From positions 3,563,501-3,627,500 of the forward strand of contig JAKNDB010000092.1 of assembly GCA_024305405.1 (NCBI GenBank): a stretch of 64,000 bases of DNA, in the 5' to 3' direction. Every line of letters begins with the position of its first letter. Within the stretch, counting starts at the first letter, position 1. This stretch comes from Dirofilaria immitis (taxonomy: Eukaryota > Nematoda > Chromadorea > Rhabditida > Onchocercidae). This document shows positions 55,514-64,000 of the stretch, piece after piece. The position numbers and the translations under genes are program-made. The notes under the pieces are model-generated. The model did no database searches. It had not been told where the DNA came from and saw only the letters and a program-made list of their open reading frames with translations.

Positions 55514-58500
55514 TGTTATGTTTAAATTTTTTTAAAGTACTCTTTGACTGATGATAAACGATTGAGAGATGCGACTGTTCGGTTATCAGAATTAATGCGA
55601 AGTTTAAAGATACAATTAATTTCGTATCAATAAATTTTCATTAATCCAAACGTATCAGATAAGTTAAATTTCACCTGAAAAAAACGTAATTCAAAATTAA
55701 AGATTTCGAAAACAATGATATAAAAAGTTCAATTTTTTAACAAATTTTGTAATTGCATTATATAAAATTGTATTGAATCACTCGAAATAATCAATTTATT
55801 AATTACATAATTAACGATAGATCGAATAAATCAAAATAAGCGAATAAGAGATGAAAAGAATTATATTAATAAATTTCAAATTCTACTGGCAGGCATATTT
55901 AAGATTTTTAATTCTAACATATTGTCATCCATTTTATTGTCTTGTTTTATCTCTCTCTTCTTCTTAACTCTCTCCATTTCTCTCTCTTTCTTGTTTTCTT
56001 TCCTTCTTATTCCTTACATTGTAGTGCTAAACAAATTTTCAATAAAAAAATGAATGATTAAATTAATGAAAATATTCTGATGGAATCTTTACAATAATAT
56101 GATCAAAAAATAATATGCATAATTGGAATGTCTGTAAAATTAATTATTTTTATTAATCACTTTTTAGGTTGTAAGATTGAATAGTAATATTTATTCAATT
56201 AATTATGAATATTTTTATTATTTTAAGCAAAATAATAAAAGTTTTATTTCTATGATAATTTGATTATTCTTATAACTAATATTATTTGCTTCAGTGAGTT
56301 TAATTCAAACTTAGCTAATTTTTTTCATCTTAAATTTGTATATTAAAAATATACAAAAAAAAAAAATAAAAAAGCATTTAAAATATTTTTAAAAATTAAT
56401 GAAACATTGATGACTGCTTCATTTCCTACTACTTATAAACCATTTTAAATTTTTATATTAGTAGGGAAAAATTAATTATTTCCAATTAGTTGAAATATAT
56501 TTAAATAGATTTGATATTTGCAGATATTCAAAAGTTTCCTTTGGTTTGAAATTTTGAATTTCGTAATTTGTTATTTTAATTATCGATAATAATATATGTC
56601 TAGAACAGATTATAGTAATTGAGGAAAAAATGATAATTAAATAAAAATACACTAAAAGATAAGGGACAAACAAGTAATTACTGTAAATCTAAAGTAGAAT
56701 GGGGAAGAGAGAGAAAGAATGAGGAAGAAAGAAAGAAAGAAATAGGATATAATAATTTATTTGTTGAATTATTATGCGATTAAAATGAGCTATTTTTTCA
56801 GAAGTGATATTGATTTCATATTTTTAAAATTTAAAATATACCAAAGAGATAATTTATTATTAATGTTGATGAATGCAATAAAAAATAAATAGGAAATTTT
56901 AAAAAAATTTAATAATTAAATTAAATAACAATGAATTTATAAAAATTTGAACTACAGAATTGATAGAAAAACAAGAAAACGTAAAACAAAAAAATATTTT
57001 GATTATAAATTTTTTTATTGTTCACAACAAAATTTTTCATAATTTATTCAAATATTTGCTTTTACAATTTATAAAAACTTTTAAATTTCATGATTCAATA
57101 ACTAAACGCTGATATGCACACAGACGAATCATCAAAAATTTTCATTCATAATAGAAACATGTAATTTAACTTTGATAAAATTCAAAATACATATTTTATG
57201 ACTTAATGAGAAAGACAAGTTGACAATATTGATAAAGTGTTATGTGAAAAGTTTCACAATATTTTCATTCCACCTTTTCTGCATGGTCACAAATTTAGAC
57301 TATCATCTTGCGATGGTTTCAATCAATAAACTTTAATCACTTTTCAATAATCGACATTTCAATTCATATTTACTTCTGTTTTGAATAATTTTTCGTTTTC
57401 AAAATTTTAAATGTTAATTTGATGTTTTAGAATTTTCAGAATTTATCCTACTCGAAAACGAAGTGTTTCAGAAACCATGTACTGTCTATAAAACTCATCA
57501 ATGTTTTCTATTTTTTAACAAAATCAAATTTCAACACCTGAAAATACAGCTAAAAAATTTTCCATGAAAAATCGCTAGTAATTCATTCAATAATCCATAA
57601 ATCAGGAAATGAATGTTTAGATAAATACTTTCTATGCCACTCTATACAGCTTTTAAATATATTAGATCCGTCAGTTCTATTTTAAATCAAATAAATTTTA
57701 TTATCGAAACTGTCTATAAAAAAGAAATATGGAAGCCATCAATTTACTTCGAATTTTTAATATTTTGAATTTGCCACATAATTCCAAAATTTTTTCAATT
57801 CTTTTTCTATTCCAATAATTTCAGAAATCTAATTATTTCGCTAATGATATCATTAAGTGTTATTCATTAAAAATAGAAAAATACAGTATCATAAGATTAT
57901 TTAAGAATCTTGAAAGTATATTGCAGTGAATTTTGACGATACCCGACGAAATCCAAAACTGAATCTCGCAAGAACAATGTAAAATTAGAATTTTTTAAAA
58001 GTTCGGATTGAAATTAGTTTTTATGCTAAAAAGAATCGACAGATATTACTCATTAATATATATTCCTGCAGCTGCCATAGCAACTGCGTAAAACAGAATA
58101 AGTTTTATTCAAATGAAAAAAAAAAACATTTCATCAAGGAATTATTCGTCAATTAACAAAACACATGAGAAATAAATTCAGTATGACTTTCTTCTGAAAT
58201 TTCAAATTTGATTTTATTTCTGATAAATTTAGCTAATTTTATTTATTTCATATTTCAACAAAAATTAGCATTGGGATAGTATCGTATGCAAATATATCAA
58301 ACACTACTTTGATAACTTTCTACGATAGCCGATTGAAAGAGAAAATAGCAAACATAGGCATTCGTTTTTAATTATATTTCATGCAAAAGTACTAAAATAT
58401 CATTTGATTCTGGGGAAGCATTTAAATATTATTTGTTAATTTTAATTTAAACAATAATCATTCATACAATAACAAGGATAATTATAAATCCATACAAAAT

Positions 58501-58702
58501 TATTCGCTTTTTTTGAAAATGTTAGCTATTTCTTATTATAATAGTTTTCAGGGTTATTATTATCATTATTATGACTTCTTATCATTCTGAAAATGGTTGT
58601 GATATGCGATTAAAATAAACATTGGAAAAGATATGACAAAGTTTTCATCATTTTACTCCTATCTTTTATATTAGTTGAATTTATTATGTAAAAACACAGA
58701 CC

Positions 58703-58703
<1 letters not shown>

Positions 58704-58753
<50 letters not shown>

Positions 58754-58760
58754 ATACATA
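58704..58760. repeat. (CA)n microsatellite
   Basis: About 25 uninterrupted CA units followed by TACACATACATATA. Intergenic. Confidence 0.95.
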
Positions 58761-59062
58761 TATGCATAATTCACGTGTAATAATATTTAGAATTTATCAT
58801 AGAGGGCTGTAAAGTATGCAAAAATATTTATGAAATAATATATAATACATGGGAGGTTTTCCATATGTAAATATTATCTTAATAGATGTTTTCTTTTTTT
58901 GCGTATTATTTTGTATACATTGTTTATTGTTAATTAATGAAGTAAATCAATAAATGGTAGAATAAATAAACACGTTTGTCGACGGATAAATAAATGGTTA
59001 TTTAATGATTAAATAACCGAATAAATAAATAGGTGAATAAGGTAACCATTCATATATACTAT

Positions 59063-59158
59063 TTTGTTAATAGTTATAGAAAGTATTATGATTTGTGTAC
59101 GAGAAATAACTATTTGTTAATAGTTATAGAAAGTATTATGATTTGTGTACGAGAAATT
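59063..59158 (+). repeat. 50-bp direct tandem duplication
   Basis: The unit TTTGTTAATAGTTATAGAAA and the following 30 bases occur twice head to tail with a period of 50 bp and essentially no mismatches within the aligned part. Recent local duplication. Confidence 0.9.
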
Positions 59159-61659
59159 AATGTACGACATAAAAAATGCTAATAATTCATTTCTTTTAAA
59201 CATGACTGCAGTAATTAAGATTAATATGATTGCAAAAACCATTAATTTATAATTTAATTAATTGTATAATAGTAGAATAAAATAAATATTGATTAGAAGC
59301 ATTTACTTTTTCATATAATCATTATGTCTAGAAATTTTCATAATAATACTTATAAAATATTTATAAGATTGACGTAATATTATACGCAATAGTAGTTCAA
59401 GAATCGTGTAATATTCAAGAATAATCGCTTTTTATTGATTTTAATTTTTGTTAAATAAAATTGCATGAGTATTAGCATAAATTAAATTTAAAGTGTAAAA
59501 GTGAAAAAAAAATTCATTGAAACGAAGAAGCGAATTTAGTCTGTTGTTGAGAAAGTAAAAGATCATTTGAATTTGTTTCACATTTTTTATTGAAATAACT
59601 AGTTTTGGCAAAATAATCAACCATTGATTTCTTTTTTCAATGTGAAATTTTCAACAAAATTTATATTTAAAAGATACACATAAGAGAAAAATTCCAAGTT
59701 ATAATGAATTTTTATTAATTAATAGTTGTTATTATTTCTTGACGATTTAAAGAAATTTTACCTTTCCATCATTTATTTCATTTTAATTCATTTTACAATC
59801 AGTTATTATTAATGAAGCAATACTATTTATAATCAATGCTCTTTTTCCCCATTTATCTTCTTCCTCTCATCTCATTAATAAGTTTTATTGATTTGCATTC
59901 ATTTTTTTCTTGTCATAGAAAATGATTTCTTATCAAAGAATAATTATAAAATGAATTAAATGATCCCATTTGGTAATACCCTTTTTCATAAAGCAAATTA
60001 TTTTATATTTATTACTGTAACTTAAAATATAATCAGATAAAATGAGATAAATGAAGCCATAGAAATGGTAATGCCAAATAATTTTTGATAATAATTATAT
60101 CAAAACAAAGTAATTATCAATAAAAGATAATAGCGTTAGAAACCAAACTAATATTTTCCTATTATATACGTCGAATGAATTATTTATCATTCCTATGAAG
60201 CAAAATAAGTCATTTCTAAACATCATATTTTTATTTTTCTTTAAACTCTTGCCATTTTTTCATTTGATGTATAATATTTCACAAAAAGAGACGGTATTTT
60301 TTACGATTTGTATATATCATACACAAATTAAATTTATTTTAAAATAGCTAATTTATTTTAACAATAAAAATTTAAATTTCATACGAATTTATTTCGCTGA
60401 AAAATTAATTATAAATACAAAATTCAATATTGTATAAAACATGTGATAATTGCATAGATATATATAAATCGATATAAATCGTCCGAATAAAGTATACAGA
60501 TCAACTTTCTAGCAATCAATTAATATGCAAAATCAGAATGTTAAACGGTTGAATAATCAACTACCATTTTTTTCACGTCCTTTTTCCTGATTTAAACAAA
60601 TCAAACAATAAATTTATTAAGCGCATTTTGGATAGTAAAAATTATGAATATAAAAATTCCGGCGTATCACGTACGAATAGGAATATATTATCAAATTTAT
60701 TAAATGCAAAATGTTGCCATATATTTATTAGAAAAATCAAATCTTCGAATTTCAAATTCGATTGAAATTGTAAAATAAACTTTAAATGAATAAATGATAA
60801 ATTATCATAGAAAATTGAAAATAAAATTATGATATAATTATTAAATAAATGTGTAAATAGAAGGAATTAAAAAATTCAAAAAAATTTTTTACAAAGGAAG
60901 GAATAAAAAAAGGAAAAAGAAAAATCAAATATATCTATTATATATATGCAATATAAATAAAAATATTTCCAAATCCGTATAAAATATATACAAACAAATA
61001 GATTAGATTATTCGCTTCCCTAAATTTATTATTGGAACTTAAAATATTGAACAAATATCATTGACGATTTCCCGTATTCAATATTTTTTAATCATTCATT
61101 TCCACATCGCTAACTATCCATTCTTTTTAATCTACTGCTGCATTATTTCTCATAATTACCAATCTTTTTCGTCTATTTCTCCGAAATATTCTTTTTATTT
61201 CTTTTCTTTCGATATTTGTTGATAATTACATATTTCGTTCTTCTTTCCACATCTGATAGCAATCTATTATATACGTCTAAAATTATATCATTTTCTGCTT
61301 CCATCCAAATTACTGCATTAATTCTTACTCTTTTAGAGCAGGTTTAAGATTAAATTGCTAGTTAGTTGTAAAAATTGATATAAAATTTGGTGGAATGTCA
61401 GCCGTATCAACCGATGTAAATCTGCAGGCCGAAACCTTCATGTTTCTTGAAATAGTTTCGTTTTGTTTCCTCATTTCTTTCCATTTTTCTTACATGCGTA
61501 TTCGATATTTTCTTTATTGAACAGGAGATTTCTTTGATATTCGAAAACGTGGACGAATTCATTTTCTTTTTCATTTTTATCATTATATTATATAAATCTA
61601 GAATTTGGAGCGATTCGATTAACATCATAAAGAATTTGTTTATTTATGCAAGTATATTT

Positions 61660-61672
61660 TTTTATATTTCAG
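61660..61672 (+). promoter_or_regulatory. Splice acceptor 4 nt before the endonuclease G start
   Basis: A TTTATATTTCAG consensus nematode acceptor ends at 61672, and the ATG follows after only AAGG. An acceptor this close to an initiator is typical of spliced-leader trans-splicing, though a cis-spliced 5' untranslated exon is equally possible. The sequence alone cannot decide. Confidence 0.5.
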
Positions 61673-61676
61673 AAGG

Positions 61677-64000
61677 ATGCGACGTATTACTAATCAGGTT
61701 GGCACCGTATCATTGCTAACTGCATCATTCTTTGCTGGTTACTGGACTGATAAATATATGCTGAAACGAGCAAATGCTGCTACTGCTCAGGTATATTTAT
61801 GTTTTGTTATAATCATAAGATAATAATTGAACATATATTTTTCGATCATTTTCTTGGTTCTTAATTTTCTCTAAGTTTTTGATTCAATTTTATATCCGTA
61901 AAATTTGGTTTAATTTGGATTCTATCTCTGGGTGTTGAAAATTGACGGTATGTGCGCGATAATGAATTAGTAAAAGATTTTGTTCTTTTTGAAATTATTA
62001 AGTTTTTCAGAACCATTTAAAATGATAATGTTACTTTTTGTTTTTGATTTGATATTTCTTAGCATTTATATATTTTTCAGTTACCGGCAACTTCAGTGCA
62101 GCCATCTCATATTTTCACAGGATCTTCATCAGATTTGAAAATTGATTATATGAAAGAGCAGCCATCTCGTGCATCCCAAATAATGCGTTTTGGTTATCCC
62201 GGTTTTGATAATTTACGTACTTTCGAAGATTATGTTTTATCATATGACCGTCGAAACAGGTTATTACAATTTACATATCAAACGGCGTTGAGTTTTAAAA
62301 TTATTTTACCAAAATCTAGCTTTTGAATAAGAAGTTAAGTATCAGTTAAATTTCTCGGCATTTAGAAATTATCCGAAATTAGTAGCGCTTTAATAGGAAT
62401 GCTAATTGTTATGGCTCTTAATCTGGTTTCGAATTTTAGTGCAATTATTCCTTACATTATTATTCAGATTTAAAAATGTTCATATTTCCGACTACCAGTG
62501 AGCGCTTAATAATTTATTTATTGAACTTTGTTTTGATTTCATTTTTTCTTTTTTTTTGTAGAATAGCTCATTGGGTTGTTGAGCATCTAAGTTCAGATAG
62601 GCTAGTCTACAATACATCTGTCGACCGTTCGAAATGCCAGTTTCATGAGGACCCATCAATTCATCCCTACTTTAAATCAACAAACAAAGATTATAAGGCA
62701 TATTTTTGCATTCCTTTTATCTTCTTCTATAATTGCTTTATTTTCTTATTATGAAAAATCATGATGATAAGTAACTTTATAATATATATTATATAACTTT
62801 ATAATATATATGATGATAAGTGACTTTATAATATATATTATAATAATATATAATACATATAATATATATATATATATCAGAAATATATATATATATATAT
62901 CCGCAACGAGTAAGAGGGTCGCAATGGTTAGCGTTGAACGAGATCTACACTAATGGAAGCTCCAACTGGGCCTACGCCCAAAGTCTCCAACGCTAACCAT
63001 TCCGACCCTTACTCGTTGTGGATATATATATATATAAAGTTTCTGTGTTCTTCGAAATGACGATGTTTTTATCAGTGCTTTCTTAAATTGCAGGATAGTG
63101 GATATGATCGTGGTCACTTAGCTGCAGCTGGCAATCATCGACGATCACAAATTGCTATTGATCAGACATTCTTACTTAGCAATATGGCACCTCAAATTGG
63201 AAAAGGATTTAATAGGGACAAATGGAATGACTTGGAGAAACATGTCAGGTAGTATTGTTTAATCAAACTATTTCACACATATCTATTACTTCGATTTATC
63301 TTAATAAGATAGAGAGAATTCCGAAATCATTTTACACTCATTTCTCATACGTTTTTGGATTTAATTATACCGAATATAATTGATTAATATTATGTATTCT
63401 GATTCTTAATATTGTTTTGTATTCATTATGATCTGATGTATTTTTTTTTTTAGTATATCCGAAAGTTTTATTATCATTACAAAAGAGACGACTTTTAAAG
63501 GTTCATATTTTAGGAAGCTTGCAAGAAAACACAAAAATGTATATGTTTGTACGGGGCCATTGTTTTTGCCGAATTTAGAGAAAGATGGCTCTCTTTATAT
63601 CAAGTACAAAGTTATTGGTGGAAATAACATTGCCGTGCCAACACATTTCTTCAAGGTTAATGTAGTTTCAAGCTCTTTGTTTTGTTAATCTTTATCCGTC
63701 ACGAGCCGTGATTGAACTGACATATTTCAGGTAGTACTCATAGAACTTATGAACGGAAAACTTGAATTAGAAGCATACATTTTACCAAATGCAGTAAGTT
63801 ATTTGTAGTAGTGTTTGATTTATTAACTTTTCTTAAATTAATTCGAAATATAAAGTAATTACAGTCATGTTTTTAAATAGATACTTATTAAATTAATAAA
63901 CTCATTTAAGACCATATGAGGAATTTAATGTTTGACATAATTTAATTTTAGATGATACCGGATGATACACCCTGACTTCATTTATGGTACCACTGGACAG
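61677..64000 (+). CDS. cps-6: Endonuclease G, mitochondrial (3' end cut off)
   Basis: DNA/RNA non-specific beta-beta-alpha-metal nuclease of the mitochondrial intermembrane space; in worms (cps-6) it acts in apoptotic DNA degradation and paternal mitochondrial clearance. Exons: 61677-61790, 62081-62259, 62562-62697, 63094-63248, 63514-63655, 63731-63793, then 63952 to the window edge. The N-terminus (MRRITNQVGTVSLLTASFFA) is a basic, hydrophobic targeting or anchor segment. Conserved blocks: QIMRFGYPGFDNLRTFEDYV, AHWVVEHL, HPYFKSTNKDYKDSGYDRGH (catalytic His in DRGH, exon 4), LSNMAPQIGKGFNRDKWNDL (metal-ligand Asn in LSNMAPQ), VYVCTGPLFLP, VIGGNNIAVPTHFFKV and IPDDTP. The intron after exon 3 starts with GC instead of GT. 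The last exon is one base short in the C run 63970-63972; adding a C gives the expected TPLTSFMVPLDS continuation. The 3' end lies outside the window. Confidence 0.96.
62761..62880 (+). repeat. Imperfect tandem repeats (CTTTATAATATATATTAT)
   Basis: Three copies of an ACTTTATAATATATAT unit, two of them joined to a TGATGATAAGT word, leading into a TA-rich tract. Lies inside the GC-AG intron of endonuclease G, next to the hairpin element. Confidence 0.7.
62884..63037. mobile_element. GC-richer hairpin element flanked by TA, MITE-like
   Basis: Two arms of about 35 nt (62901-62936 and 62989-63021) are inverted repeats: CCGCAACGAGTAAGAGGGTC pairs with GACCCTTACTCGTTGTGG and GGTTAGCGTTG with CAACGCTAACC, with only a few mismatches and a 2-nt indel. 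The arms extend into (TA)n on both sides. The 52-nt centre has its own small hairpin (GGGC-CTAC-GCCC at 62968-62979). Insertion into TA repeats with long terminal inverted arms fits a foldback or MITE element. A structured RNA cannot be excluded. Confidence 0.65.

Larger units (their letters stand above)
55514..61676. other. Intergenic, no gene recognised
   Basis: About 6 kb between divergently transcribed Clc-like copy B and endonuclease G. It holds a CA microsatellite (58704-58760), a 50-bp tandem duplication (59063-59158) and purine-rich GAAA repeats near 56700-56745. The open frame at 56476-56673 is low-complexity. 61080-61320 is T/C-rich and could be promoter or untranslated sequence. 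Confidence 0.5.

Noticed and set aside
1..64000. tRNA, rRNA, CRISPR array, bacterial operon or prophage
   Set aside because: No tRNA T-loop (GGTTCGAATCC-like) context with a matching cloverleaf, no spaced direct repeats of CRISPR type and no ribosomal sequence were seen. The intron-exon structure is clearly eukaryotic.

Overview
This is an A+T-rich eukaryotic window of small exons and long AT-rich introns. Introns are GT-AG with short pyrimidine-rich acceptors ending TTTCAG or TTTTAG. The gene set points to a nematode: a TMC channel, an anionic Cys-loop receptor of the worm ACC/LGC type, a Polycomb EED protein (worm mes-6), a tandem pair of Clc-like/claudin-like four-TM proteins, and mitochondrial endonuclease G (worm cps-6). 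The ACC-type receptor and Clc-like pair are the most nematode-specific. A clade III (spirurid or filarial-like) worm is a guess. I rebuilt the exons by splice sites, reading phase and family motifs, because the longest simple ORFs are mostly noise.

Layout: 554-6568 (-) is the 5' part of a TMC gene that runs off the left edge. 6.6-35.2 kb holds no gene I can support. It contains a near-perfect 10.5 kb inverted duplication (12154-22709, about 5.2 kb arms around a 201 bp unique spacer), an A-rich strand-asymmetric block (22.7-24.2 kb) and a T-rich block with roughly 10-bp spaced T-tracts (27.0-28.3 kb). 35237-42022 (+) is the ligand-gated channel. 42774-46504 (-) is EED, convergent with the channel. 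48498-50150 (-) and 52265-55513 (-) are the tandem Clc-like paralogues with matching exon lengths. 61677-64000 (+) is endonuclease G, cut by the right edge.

The genes look like independent transcription units (mechanosensation or membrane excitability, neurotransmission, chromatin silencing, membrane junction or channel-subunit proteins, mitochondrial nuclease). I see no operon.

A recurring oddity: six conserved exons in four genes are each exactly one base short inside a mononucleotide run (at 1694, 5629, 36630, 37656, 43170 and 63970). Adding one base at each site restores both the family motif and the splice phase. The two arms of the inverted duplication also differ mainly in homopolymer and microsatellite length. 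The simplest reading is an assembly with uncorrected homopolymer deletions, so these genes are probably intact in the animal. The candidates most worth follow-up are the giant palindrome, the periodic A/T blocks, the hairpin element inside a GC-AG intron of endonuclease G, and the diverged Clc-like pair.
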